DNA of 64,000 nt. It comes from Flavobacterium amniphilum. Lineage in GTDB: Bacteria; Bacteroidota; Bacteroidia; Flavobacteriales; Flavobacteriaceae. The stretch spans positions 62,001-126,000 of the forward strand of contig NZ_JAMLJL010000002.1 of assembly GCF_023634845.1 (NCBI RefSeq), read 5' to 3'. Below are positions 35,986-45,553 of this stretch, one piece after another. The notes under the pieces were generated by a model, which was not told the DNA's origin, ran no database searches, and was given only the letters and a program-made list of their open reading frames with translations. The translations under genes were made by a program, and so were the position numbers. How positions within the stretch are numbered: the stretch's first letter is position 1; every line of letters begins with the position of its first letter.

Positions 35986-38900
35986 TTAATTCCCTTCAGG
36001 CACTTTATTATCGTTATTGAGATCTTCGGTAGGTCTTTTTTTGCGCTGCTCAGACATTTGAATATGTTCTGGTGTAACATCAGAATCAGGAACCTGTTCT
36101 TTAGATTCTTTTTCCTTTTTAGCTTTTTTGGAATTGAACACTTTTTGCATCAATTCTTTGAATGTATTAAAGTCTACTTCGTAAGAAACTCCAAGCCCTT
36201 GAGTATATCCAATTCCTTCACCGATATAATTAATGTCGTTTTCACGGTTAAAGAAACGGGCTTTTAATGTTCCGTCCTCATTCAATTTCAATTGAACTTC
36301 CACATCTCCAACAACAGCAGTTTCAGTAACGCCGCCAACCGGAACACCAAATTTACCGTTGATGGTAACCTTATCACTGATTTGTGTGGAAAGTGTAACA
36401 CCAACACTTCCATCTGATTGTAAATTAGGATTACGCTTGTCTCCGGTTATTATATAAGGTCTGACTTTAAGTTTGTCATCACTGCTTGAAAACAAATCTT
36501 CAAATAAGCTATTCGCTTTTTCCAGTAAGTTTCCTGTTACAGCATTTTCAGCAACACCTTTATCTGTTAGGAAACTACCGGTTGACAATAAATAAATTGC
36601 CTGTGTCTGTCGTGTATCAGCATCGTTAAGTTTGTACTCCAGCTCTGATTTCAAAACCGACCCAACCGTTGGGAAATTAATTGAAATATCCGGCGTTGGA
36701 TTTGTCAGTTGATCAGTTAACTTAATAACCACCTCAGTCGGCACTTTTTTATTAAAGGAAGGATTATCCAATAAAACTGCCGGATTTGCCTGTGTTGTAT
36801 ACACCGCTTCCATATTCAAAGTTGCATTCATCGGATTCCCGTCCCATGAAATGTAACCTCCTTTTTTAACATCAAATTGCTTGTCGATGATACCACCATA
36901 TTTGAAGTTATATACTCCTTTATAAACCTGGAAATCCCCCCACATATTAAATTTACCCAACGTATTGATTTCCATTAAAAGTGACCCTACTCCTCGCCCT
37001 TTTAATCCATGTCCGTTGTTCTTGTTGATAATTACTTCAATTTCTGCATCAGGAGTGATATCAAATTCAAAATTCAATTCGACACCGTTGTAATTCTTAT
37101 TTTTTGCGTCCTTACCTTTTTGGGCAGCGATTCCGTTTTTCGTAACAAATTTGATATAATCTTTTTCGGTAGTTGCTTCTGTATCGTTAATTGGGATTTT
37201 AATTGAAGTGTCTTTACTTGATTTAGCATTTACATTGATTACCAATCCGTTTATTGGCCCTTTAATAGATGCTTCTCCATCAATAAAAGCCGTACCATAA
37301 TATAATGCACCATCAGAATCTTTTGTATCCAGTGCAAGCATTCGGTCAGAATCGATATTTAAATCCAGTGTCCAATCAGCAAATTTATTATGCCTAATCG
37401 ATCCGGTCAAGCGTCCTTCTGTATTGTATTTTGAATCATACAAACCTATATTCCTGAAACTAAACTGATTTTCGGTAACATCTACAACTGAGTTTTTACC
37501 AAAATTATAATCGGTGTTTAAGTAAGGTATTTTCAATCCTGCTTTATTCAAGTACAAACGTCCGGTAATATCAGGTTCGTCGAAATCTCCGGTAAACCTT
37601 GCGGTCCCAGATGCCAATCCTCTTATGTTTTGAATTATATCGCCACCTAACGGACTGAAAATCCCCAAATTAAAATCTTCCAGACGTAAATCTAAATCCA
37701 GCTTGGTACTTCTCCCTTCAATAAATACATTCCCGTCAGCTGAAAAAGATTCCATTCCATTATTTCGCAAAACCGAATTGACCCTGAAATTCTTAAAACT
37801 ATTATCTCCTTTGACATCAACATTCAATTTTCCTAATGCAAAATTATTGATGTTCAAACTGTCAATTTCCAAAGAAGACGTAGGCTCATAAATTGCCTTT
37901 CTTTGTTTAAAATCTACTATTCCGTTAACCTTACCTTTAAATCTTAGGCTATCTACCGAAGGTGTAATTTTATCCAATTCAACATCTTTAAATGACAATT
38001 GGACATCTTTATAAGTAGAATCCTTTAATTTACCCATGAGCTGCATAACCTGATCGCCATGCGTCATGGAAATTTTCTCTATTGAAAAATCAGTCAGTTT
38101 TTTATTGAAAACGATTTTATTATCATCCTCTTCTTTCTCATTCAAAAACCATAGATAGTCTTTAAAATTCACTTCCGATTTCTTGATACCAACCACACTG
38201 TTATTATCTTCATTAATGGTATGGTATAAGTTTAGATTATAATAATCTTTCCCCTTTTTTCCACCTTTAAATTCAGTTCTGAAAAACAAGGTATCATTTG
38301 CCGTAACATTAATCAGGCTTAAATTGGCAACTTTATAGTACTTCGTCTTAATGCTATCCATTTCGATGTAAGCATTATAAAGAGGATTTTTATTATCCAG
38401 ATCGATATTAATATTATCAAATTTATTTCCGTATGCCGTAATTGAAGGTGATTTAAAATTGAATTTGAACATTCCGTCATTCGAATCAATTTCTCCTTTC
38501 ATGTAAGTATTTTCACCCAAAGAAATTTCAGGATAAAACACTTCAATCAGTTTACTGTATACATTAAAATCAAATTTGACAAACTGTCCTTTACTCACTT
38601 TATTTGGTGAATAATTGGCATATAAACTTCCCAGAGAGTTCTCAATCAAATCCGGTAATTGCTTGAATTGGAATTTCCCTTCTACCTTACCTTCAATAAT
38701 ATCCGGGGAATTAATGGTTATAGTCCTGACCTGATTTGAGTCAAAAGTTGATTTCACCTGAAAATCATCAAAGAAATAAGTATCCTTGCTGTTTTCATAT
38801 GAAGTCTGATTGATATAAATATTTCCATAAATATTATCAATCGAGTTCCCTTGTAAATCCATCACAACATCACCTCTGAAAATTGAAATTTCATCAGCGG

Positions 38901-40509
38901 TATAGATGTTTAATTTTTTAAGATTTGCATATTCCACCTTAGCATGGAAATCGTATTTGTTTTCCCTTTTACTCAAATCCAGGTTACCATCGAATTCCAT
39001 GATTAAATTCGGGTCATTTGCAACGATGTTACCGTTAAAGACCGACTTATTCATTGTCCCGTCTACCTCTATGTTCCGGTAATTATACCCATTATAATAA
39101 ATGCTCTGGACGTCACCTTTAATCTGGGTATTCAGGTATTTTTCTTTAAACCCTTTACCATCAGCATCTAAATCCAGATTTACAACTCCCAAATCACTTC
39201 TTCCCAAGAATTTACCCAGATCAAAATTATTGAGTTTTACATTTCCTTTATAAGTAGCATTATCGATATGGTCGATATTCGTCATACTTAAATTCGATTG
39301 TACGTTTCCTAGCGCAGTCTTCAGCAAAACATTTGCTTTTACTGTTTTGAGTGTAACTTCTGTTTCGCCCGAAAGTGTAAAACGTCCGAATTTTTTAAAT
39401 GTAGAAGGCAGATTATCTCCTAAAACTCTTGGCAGGAGCTTATCTAAATTATCATAAGTAGAGGAAATTTTGGAAAACTTTCCTTTCATGTAAAAATCAC
39501 CCTTGTTTTTGGTAAAAAGGTTTCTAAAGTCAAAATTCCCTATAATTTCAGAATTATTTTTATCAACCAAATATAAATTCCTGGTCTTGAAATTATTAAG
39601 ACTTCCATAAAGTTTACCTCTGACATCAAATTCCTGGTTTTTTCCAAATTCACCATAAAACAAATTCAGATCATTAGAAGAAACTAAAGCTTTGTCAATC
39701 TTAATATCAAAAATTACCTTATTATTGAAATCGGCAAAATCCTTTCGGTCGTATTTTAATTCCACATCGCCTTTCAGTTTGGAATTGGATGTTTCCAGAT
39801 CTAAATTGGCCAAATGAATGTTCTTTTTAGTATAGGTAAAATCCGAAACCAGATTATCAACCACTAAACCACGGTTGTCCACAAAAGCCATTTCTTCGAT
39901 TTTCATGGTAACATCAGGCCCGAGTACCTGAAAATTTGAAGTATGCGCATTTAATTTTTTAGCCTCAAAAACCAGCTGATCTTTCAGATTTTCATCCAAA
40001 AACCGAAAATGGCTGTTAGTCAAATGCATATCTTCGGCAGTCATCAGAAATTTTTTCTTCGTTGGACTACTCGGTTTACCATCATCAAACAATGCTACAA
40101 ACTTATCTAAATTTGTGTCCTTCTCTCCTTTGTAATTTTTGATATGAAAATCGAGTCCATCTAAACGGACTTCCCCAAAATGCAAGTCACCGTCCAATAA
40201 TTTTTTAGCATCAACCAAATTAGTTTTCAATACATTTATATAAAATAAAGTATCTTTTCTATAATCCCTGATTAATACTTTTTTTAGTTTGACACCTCCG
40301 AAAACTGTAAAATTAGCTTCCTGAACAGTAATATCGGTACCAAATTCCTTATTAAGTCGTTCAGTGGCATACTGTCCCAATTTTGTTTGGACTGAAGGAA
40401 TATTCAAAGCTATAGCAAGCAACAGCAATAGCAATATTATCCCGAGAAGGACATACAATGCTATTTTCAGGAATTTGTTAAAGGCGGTATTTTTTTTAGT
40501 TTCTTCCAA
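35986..40509 (-). CDS. TamB-family translocation and assembly module protein
   Basis: 1507 residues. An N-terminal signal anchor (about 13-33, LYVLLGIILLLLLLAIAL) precedes a very long stretch of repeating beta strands typical of AsmA/TamB lipid-transfer proteins, with many phrases of the form GN-Y-.. and DG-..F. The C-terminal about 450 residues contain the TamB (DUF490) domain: GGYISWDGNPMNATLNMEAVYTT, INFPTVGSVLKSELEYKLND, QAIYLLSTGSF, KVTINGKFGVPVG. The last 60 residues are low-complexity and charged. It should bridge the inner and outer membranes. Transcribed divergently from tsaD; no TamA partner is adjacent. Confidence 0.9.
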   Translation of the reverse strand: MEETKKNTAFNKFLKIALYVLLGIILLLLLLAIALNIPSVQTKLGQYATERLNKEFGTDITVQEANFTVFGGVKLKKVLIRDYRKDTLFYINVLKTNLVDAKKLLDGDLHFGEVRLDGLDFHIKNYKGEKDTNLDKFVALFDDGKPSSPTKKKFLMTAEDMHLTNSHFRFLDENLKDQLVFEAKKLNAHTSNFQVLGPDVTMKIEEMAFVDNRGLVVDNLVSDFTYTKKNIHLANLDLETSNSKLKGDVELKYDRKDFADFNNKVIFDIKIDKALVSSNDLNLFYGEFGKNQEFDVRGKLYGSLNNFKTRNLYLVDKNNSEIIGNFDFRNLFTKNKGDFYMKGKFSKISSTYDNLDKLLPRVLGDNLPSTFKKFGRFTLSGETEVTLKTVKANVLLKTALGNVQSNLSMTNIDHIDNATYKGNVKLNNFDLGKFLGRSDLGVVNLDLDADGKGFKEKYLNTQIKGDVQSIYYNGYNYRNIEVDGTMNKSVFNGNIVANDPNLIMEFDGNLDLSKRENKYDFHAKVEYANLKKLNIYTADEISIFRGDVVMDLQGNSIDNIYGNIYINQTSYENSKDTYFFDDFQVKSTFDSNQVRTITINSPDIIEGKVEGKFQFKQLPDLIENSLGSLYANYSPNKVSKGQFVKFDFNVYSKLIEVFYPEISLGENTYMKGEIDSNDGMFKFNFKSPSITAYGNKFDNINIDLDNKNPLYNAYIEMDSIKTKYYKVANLSLINVTANDTLFFRTEFKGGKKGKDYYNLNLYHTINEDNNSVVGIKKSEVNFKDYLWFLNEKEEDDNKIVFNKKLTDFSIEKISMTHGDQVMQLMGKLKDSTYKDVQLSFKDVELDKITPSVDSLRFKGKVNGIVDFKQRKAIYEPTSSLEIDSLNINNFALGKLNVDVKGDNSFKNFRVNSVLRNNGMESFSADGNVFIEGRSTKLDLDLRLEDFNLGIFSPLGGDIIQNIRGLASGTARFTGDFDEPDITGRLYLNKAGLKIPYLNTDYNFGKNSVVDVTENQFSFRNIGLYDSKYNTEGRLTGSIRHNKFADWTLDLNIDSDRMLALDTKDSDGALYYGTAFIDGEASIKGPINGLVINVNAKSSKDTSIKIPINDTEATTEKDYIKFVTKNGIAAQKGKDAKNKNYNGVELNFEFDITPDAEIEVIINKNNGHGLKGRGVGSLLMEINTLGKFNMWGDFQVYKGVYNFKYGGIIDKQFDVKKGGYISWDGNPMNATLNMEAVYTTQANPAVLLDNPSFNKKVPTEVVIKLTDQLTNPTPDISINFPTVGSVLKSELEYKLNDADTRQTQAIYLLSTGSFLTDKGVAENAVTGNLLEKANSLFEDLFSSSDDKLKVRPYIITGDKRNPNLQSDGSVGVTLSTQISDKVTINGKFGVPVGGVTETAVVGDVEVQLKLNEDGTLKARFFNRENDINYIGEGIGYTQGLGVSYEVDFNTFKELMQKVFNSKKAKKEKESKEQVPDSDVTPEHIQMSEQRKKRPTEDLNNDNKVPEGN

Positions 40510-40634
40510 AAGTCAAACAAAAGGTCTAGATGCCCGTACCAGTTAATTCACAAAAAAACTGTAATTTTGGGCTTCGATGTAAAATTATGTATTTTATGTC
40601 GGTTTTTCAAATATAACGCAAATTCTGTGCCTTT

Positions 40635-41654
40635 ATGTCTGCACCTACCTATATATTAGCAATTGAAAGTTCATGTGACGATACTGCAGCCGCCGTATTG
40701 CTGGACAGAAAAGTCTTGTCAAACGTTGTAGCCAGACAGGAAATCCATGAGGAATTTGGCGGGGTTGTCCCTGAATTAGCATCAAGAGCACACCAGCAAA
40801 ATATAGTTCCTGTAATTGATGTCGCAATCAAAAAAGCCGGAATTACAAAAGAGCAATTATCTGCAATTGCCTTTACACAAGGGCCGGGACTGATGGGGTC
40901 ACTATTGGTTGGCAGTTCGTTTGCAAAATCCATGGCCTTGGCATTAAACATTCCGTTAGTTGCTGTTCATCATATGCATGCACATGTTTTAGCCCATTTT
41001 ATCGATGAAGAAGGATATGATAAGCCTGAATTTCCTTTTTTGGCAATGACAATTTCTGGAGGACATACCCAAATTATCAAGGTGAAAAGCTTTTTTGACA
41101 TGGAAATTATTGGGGAAACTACCGATGACGCTGTTGGTGAAGCTTTTGATAAAAGTGCCAAAATACTTGGCCTTCCCTATCCTGGCGGACCTTTGATTGA
41201 TAAGTTCGCAAAAGATGGAAATCCAAAAGCATATCAATTCACCAAACCAAAAGTTGATGGTCTTGATTTCAGTTTCAGTGGTTTGAAAACACAAATCTTG
41301 TATTTCATTCAAAAGAATCTAAAGGAAAATCCGAATTTTATTGAAGAAAACAAAGCTGACATCTGTGCTTCCATCCAACATATTATCATTCAGATTTTGA
41401 TGGATAAAATAAAAATGGCCGTTGAACAAACCGGAATAAAGCAAATTGCAATTGGTGGCGGCGTTTCAGCCAATTCAGGAATCAGGACAACATTAAAAGA
41501 AACCGAGCAGAAATACGGCTGGAAAACTTTCATCCCTAAATTTGAATACACTACTGATAACGCCGCCATGATTGGCATTGTGGGTTACCATAAATTTTTA
41601 GAGAAACACTTCAGCGATGCTTCAACAGTATCTAAAGCACGAATTGAGTTTTAA
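40635..41654 (+). CDS. tsaD: tRNA N6-adenosine threonylcarbamoyltransferase
   Basis: 339 residues. Transfers threonylcarbamoyl to A37 of ANN-decoding tRNAs with TsaB and TsaE. The N-terminal ILAIESSCDDTAAAVL, iron-binding histidines in VHHMHAHVLAH near 113-121, MTISGGHTQ, GEAFDKSAKILGLPYPGG, DFSFSGLKT, IGGGVSANSG and the final TDNAAMIG motif with the metal-site Asp are all present. The start gives the usual length. It is followed after one base by rsmE, forming an RNA-modification operon with the DUF4159 gene. Confidence 0.97.
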   Translation: MSAPTYILAIESSCDDTAAAVLLDRKVLSNVVARQEIHEEFGGVVPELASRAHQQNIVPVIDVAIKKAGITKEQLSAIAFTQGPGLMGSLLVGSSFAKSMALALNIPLVAVHHMHAHVLAHFIDEEGYDKPEFPFLAMTISGGHTQIIKVKSFFDMEIIGETTDDAVGEAFDKSAKILGLPYPGGPLIDKFAKDGNPKAYQFTKPKVDGLDFSFSGLKTQILYFIQKNLKENPNFIEENKADICASIQHIIIQILMDKIKMAVEQTGIKQIAIGGGVSANSGIRTTLKETEQKYGWKTFIPKFEYTTDNAAMIGIVGYHKFLEKHFSDASTVSKARIEF

Positions 41655-41655
41655 T

Positions 41656-42360
41656 ATGCAGTTATTTTACAATCCAGACATCACTATTGAATCCAAAGAG
41701 TTTTCCTTCGATAAAGAAGAAAGTAAACACATTATTAAAGTATTGCGAAAAAAAGAAGGCGATATTTTATACGTTACCAATGGATTAGGATTTTTATTTG
41801 TAACCGAAATCATTTTGGCTTCCGAAAAAAAATGCATAGTTAAAATCAATTCTACTGAAAAGCAGGAAGAAACAGGATTCTATATTCATTTAGCTGTTGC
41901 ACCAACAAAGATGAACGAACGTTACGAATGGTTTCTTGAGAAAGCTACCGAAATCGGTATTCATGAAATCACTCCTATTATATGTGATCATTCTGAAAGA
42001 ACAATAATTAAAACCGAACGTTTTGACAAAATCATCCAATCGGCAATGAAACAATCCAATCAGTATTTTTTACCAAAACTGAACGAACCTGTTTCCTTTA
42101 AAAATTTCATCAATAAAAATCATGATGGAAATATTTATATTGCCCATTGCGAAGAAAGTAATAAGAAACTATTGAAAGATGTGGTTAAACCTAAGGAAAA
42201 ATACACTCTTTTAATTGGTCCGGAAGGCGATTTTTCATCTAAAGAAATAAACCTGGCTCTTGAAAATAAATTCGTACCAGTATCTTTAGGAAATACAAGA
42301 TTACGTACAGAAACTGCAGCCATAGTAGCCTGCCACAGTTTTACCTATATAAACGAATAG
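41656..42360 (+). CDS. rsmE: 16S rRNA (uracil(1498)-N(3))-methyltransferase
   Basis: 234 residues from the ATG at 41656, one base after the tsaD stop; a longer frame from 41617 would lie inside tsaD. SPOUT-class methyltransferase: N-terminal PUA-like part with HIIKVLRKKEGD, then WFLEKATEIGIHEITPI, and the C-terminal SAM-binding knot LLIGPEGDFSSKEI with VSLGNTRLRTETAA. It methylates U1498 in 16S rRNA. Middle gene of tsaD-rsmE-DUF4159. Confidence 0.95.
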   Translation: MQLFYNPDITIESKEFSFDKEESKHIIKVLRKKEGDILYVTNGLGFLFVTEIILASEKKCIVKINSTEKQEETGFYIHLAVAPTKMNERYEWFLEKATEIGIHEITPIICDHSERTIIKTERFDKIIQSAMKQSNQYFLPKLNEPVSFKNFINKNHDGNIYIAHCEESNKKLLKDVVKPKEKYTLLIGPEGDFSSKEINLALENKFVPVSLGNTRLRTETAAIVACHSFTYINE

Positions 42361-42362
42361 TT

Positions 42363-42998
42363 ATGAGAAGTATATTGATATTGTTGTTTGTTTGTAATTT
42401 CGGGTTTTCACAGGAAATTGCTCTTTTGAAATACAATGGAGGCGGCGATTGGTACGCCAACCCTACTTCATTACCGAATTTAATTAAGTTCTGTAATACC
42501 AACATCAATACCAGGATAAAAACAAAATCAGCCACGATATCACCCGGAAGTCCTGATATTTTCTCCTATCCTTTTATACATATGACCGGTCATGGCAATG
42601 TGGTTTTCAGTAGTCAGGAAGCAGAAAACCTCCAAAACTACCTTACTTCGGGTGGTTTTTTACATATAGATGATAATTACGGTATGGATAAATACATCCG
42701 TAAGGAAATCAAAAAAATTTTCCCTAATAATAGTTTGGTTGAAATCCCTTCCTCCCACACAATATTCCAAAAACCTTTTACTTTTTCGAACGGATTACCT
42801 AAAATACACGAACATGACGGCGGCAAACCACAGGCATACGGCATCTTTATTGAAGGAAAGCTAGTCTTACTTTACACATTTGAATGCGACTTAGGTGACG
42901 GCTGGGAAGATCCTGATGTTCACAACGACCCTAAAGAAGTACGTGAAAAAGCCTTAAAAATGGGAGCTAATATCATAAACTACGTTTTTAATAATTAA
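42363..42998 (+). CDS. DUF4159 domain-containing exported protein
   Basis: 211 residues. Signal peptide (about 1-15, NFGFSQ). The whole chain matches DUF4159, a family often found near vWA/BatA-like and MoxR genes: LLKYNGGGDWYANPTSLPNLI, FSYPFIHMTGHGNVVFS, GGFLHIDDNYGMDKYIRKEIKKIFP, LVEIPSSHTIF, and CDLGDGWEDPDVHND. The fold is glutamine-amidotransferase-like but a catalytic role is not known. It starts 2 bases after rsmE and is the third gene of that operon. I see no terminator directly after it. Confidence 0.85.
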   Translation: MRSILILLFVCNFGFSQEIALLKYNGGGDWYANPTSLPNLIKFCNTNINTRIKTKSATISPGSPDIFSYPFIHMTGHGNVVFSSQEAENLQNYLTSGGFLHIDDNYGMDKYIRKEIKKIFPNNSLVEIPSSHTIFQKPFTFSNGLPKIHEHDGGKPQAYGIFIEGKLVLLYTFECDLGDGWEDPDVHNDPKEVREKALKMGANIINYVFNN

Positions 42999-43259
42999 TT
43001 TACATTTAGGCTACCTTCTCATTATTAACAAAAACGCAACCCTATTCTTAGCGTGTTTAGCTTGTGCAATTTGTCATTTTAACAATTCTTTATTTACTTT
43101 TTTAAGATAATAACAAAAAACAATCCTAGTATTTGCGGATAGTTTGGTTTGTATTATAAATTTTTAACACATAAACGCTTTTTTTGTTAAATTTAATTTA
43201 TAGTATTGTCAAAGAATTTTGAAAAAAATTACTAATCATTTAACTAAACCAAACAAATT

Positions 43260-44210
43260 ATGAAAAAATTGTTATTAACTGCTTCGGTTGCATTCTTAAT
43301 GTTTTCTTGTCAAAAAGACAATGTTAACGAAGATCAATCATCTAAAGTTTCAGCTCACAGAGGATGTGCTTCTCATGCTGTATTAGAACAACAATTAAAA
43401 GACAATCCTCAATTGGCTTCAAGAATGGCTGATATTGAGAATTTCACAAATGAAGCGATCAAAGCTGGTCGTTTGGTAAATGGTAAAATTGAAATTCCTG
43501 TTGTAGTAAACGTATTATACAGAACTACAGCTGAAAACATTTCTTTAGCACAAATCCAATCTCAAATTGATGTTTTAAACAAAGATTTCAACGCAACTAA
43601 CTCTGACTACAATCAGGTTCCTGCTTTATTCTCAGGTGTAAAGGCTAATGTTGGAATTTCTTTCGTATTAGATCAAGTAATCAGAAAATCTACAACTAAA
43701 TCATCTTGGGGTACTGCTGATGCAATGAAAAACTCTAAAAAAGGTGGTATTGCAGCAACATCTCCTACAACTAAGTTAAACATGTGGGTATGTACAATTG
43801 GTGGCGGAATCTTAGGTTACGCACAATTCCCTGGAGGTGCAGCTTCTACTGACGGTGTTGCAATTGATTCTAAATATTTCGGACTTTCAGGATCCGCTAA
43901 CGCTCCATACAACTTGGGAAGAACTGCTACTCACGAAGTTGGTCACTGGATGAATTTACGTCACATTTGGGGTGATGCAACATGTGGGTCTGACTTAGTA
44001 GCTGATACTCCGGTACATAATACTGCTAACTACGGAAAACCTGCATATCCTCACTACAGTACTTGTACTGGTACTCCTGTTGAAATGACTATGAACTATA
44101 TGGATTATACTGACGACGATGCAATGTATATGTTCTCAGCAGGTCAAAAATCAAGAGTCGATGCAATTTTTGTTTCTGGTGGTGCAAGAAATTCTTTCGC
44201 TCAACCATAA
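43260..44210 (+). CDS. M43-family zinc metalloprotease lipoprotein, copy 1
   Basis: 316 residues. Lipobox MFSC (Cys near 17) predicts lipidation. The protease domain carries the extended metzincin zinc motif HEVGHWMNLRH (HExxHxxxxxH) near residue 226 and the Met-turn region NYMDYTDD near 283, with disulfide candidates (CGSD, CTGTP). This is the pappalysin/cytophagalysin (M43) group known for extracellular proteases. The upstream segment VVVNVLYRTTAENISLAQIQSQIDVLNKDFN is typical. A 261-base upstream gap and its own terminator show that it is a separate unit from copy 2. Confidence 0.92.
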   Translation: MKKLLLTASVAFLMFSCQKDNVNEDQSSKVSAHRGCASHAVLEQQLKDNPQLASRMADIENFTNEAIKAGRLVNGKIEIPVVVNVLYRTTAENISLAQIQSQIDVLNKDFNATNSDYNQVPALFSGVKANVGISFVLDQVIRKSTTKSSWGTADAMKNSKKGGIAATSPTTKLNMWVCTIGGGILGYAQFPGGAASTDGVAIDSKYFGLSGSANAPYNLGRTATHEVGHWMNLRHIWGDATCGSDLVADTPVHNTANYGKPAYPHYSTCTGTPVEMTMNYMDYTDDDAMYMFSAGQKSRVDAIFVSGGARNSFAQP

Positions 44211-44235
44211 CATTTAAGAAATAATATAAACTAAG

Positions 44236-44258
44236 CCCGTCTTTAAGACGGGTTTTTT
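44236..44258 (+). terminator. Terminator after M43 copy 1
   Basis: CCCGTC (44236-44241), loop TTTAA, GACGGG (44247-44252), then eight T. Confidence 0.88.
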
Positions 44259-44508
44259 TTGTATTGCATTATTCACAATACAAAAAACACATAGCCAACT
44301 GTATTTTTATTAACAAGTAACCTTTTTAAAAACCTTAAAATTAAAGACTTAACAAAGTTATTAACAATTTATATTGCTAACACAATAATTTTATTATTCA
44401 TATTTTTTTAGTAAAAGTTTTGATGATAATTTAATATTATTTATCATTGCATCGGAAATTACAATTTCCAAAAACAAATATTAATCAAACCAATCAAACC
44501 AAATTTTT

Positions 44509-45462
44509 ATGAAAAAATTATTATTGACTGCTTCTGCAGCATTATTAATGTTCTCATGTCAGAAAGATGACAATCAAACAAACCAAGAACAAACTAAAGT
44601 TTCAGCTCACAGAGGATGTGCTTCTCACCAAGTATTAGAAAGACAATTGAGAGAAAATCCTGCTCTAGCTGGCAAAATGTCTGAAATCGAAAGATTAACA
44701 AGCGAAGCTATCAAAACTGGGAAATTAGTAAACGGTAAAGTGCAAATCCCTGTTGTTTTCAACGTATTGTACAGAACGACTGCTGAAAACATTTCTTTAG
44801 CTCAATTACAATCTCAAATTGATGTGCTAAACAAAGATTTCAATGCTGCCAATTCTGATTATAACACTGCAAACAACCCATACTCTTCTGTAAGAGCAAA
44901 TGTTGGCATTTCTTTCGTTTTGGATCAGGTTATCAGAAAATCTACAACTAAAACTTCTTGGGGAACAAATGACGCGATGAAAAAATCAGCTCAAGGTGGT
45001 ATTAACCCGACTTCTCCAACTACTAAATTAAACTACTGGGTATGTACAATTGGTGGTGGAATTTTAGGTTATGCTCAATTCCCTGGTGGTTCTTCAGCTA
45101 CTGACGGTGTTGCTATCGATTCTAAATATACTGGAAACACAGGAACAGCTACTTATCCATTTAACTTAGGTAGAACTGCTACTCACGAAGTTGGTCACTG
45201 GATGAACTTACGTCACATCTGGGGAGATGCTACTTGTGGATCTGACTTAGTATCTGATACTCCAGTTCATAATACAGCTAACTATGGTGTTCCTGCTGTT
45301 GGTCACAGATCAACTTGTTCTGGTACTCCACTTGAAATGTACATGAACTACATGGATTATACAGATGACAGAGGAATGTACATGTTCTCTTTAGGTCAAA
45401 AATCAAGAATGAGTGCAATTTTTGCTTCAGGAGGTTCAAGAAACTCTTTTGCTCAACCATAA
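44509..45462 (+). CDS. M43-family zinc metalloprotease lipoprotein, copy 2
   Basis: 317 residues, a close paralogue of the gene at 43260 along the whole length: same lipobox, same SAHRGCASH segment after it, same HEVGHWMNLRHIWGDATCGSDL zinc region and NYMDYTDD Met-turn, same ending GGSRNSFAQP. Differences concentrate in the propeptide-like N-terminal part and the loop near residue 265. Both copies lack a T9SS tail, so surface delivery, if any, would be through the lipoprotein route. It is transcribed on its own, with about 300 bases of AT-rich sequence before it and a terminator after it. Confidence 0.92.
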   Translation: MKKLLLTASAALLMFSCQKDDNQTNQEQTKVSAHRGCASHQVLERQLRENPALAGKMSEIERLTSEAIKTGKLVNGKVQIPVVFNVLYRTTAENISLAQLQSQIDVLNKDFNAANSDYNTANNPYSSVRANVGISFVLDQVIRKSTTKTSWGTNDAMKKSAQGGINPTSPTTKLNYWVCTIGGGILGYAQFPGGSSATDGVAIDSKYTGNTGTATYPFNLGRTATHEVGHWMNLRHIWGDATCGSDLVSDTPVHNTANYGVPAVGHRSTCSGTPLEMYMNYMDYTDDRGMYMFSLGQKSRMSAIFASGGSRNSFAQP

Positions 45463-45483
45463 TAGTTGCAATTAATTATATTT

Positions 45484-45510
45484 AAAACCCGCTTTTTTGC
45501 GGGTTTTTTT
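45484..45510 (+). terminator. Terminator after M43 copy 2
   Basis: AAAACCCGC (45484-45492), TTTTTT loop, GCGGGTTTT (45499-45507) and more T. Confidence 0.88.
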
Positions 45511-45553
45511 ATTCCATAAGATTTAGTAAATTTAATTTCTCAAAATCTAACAA

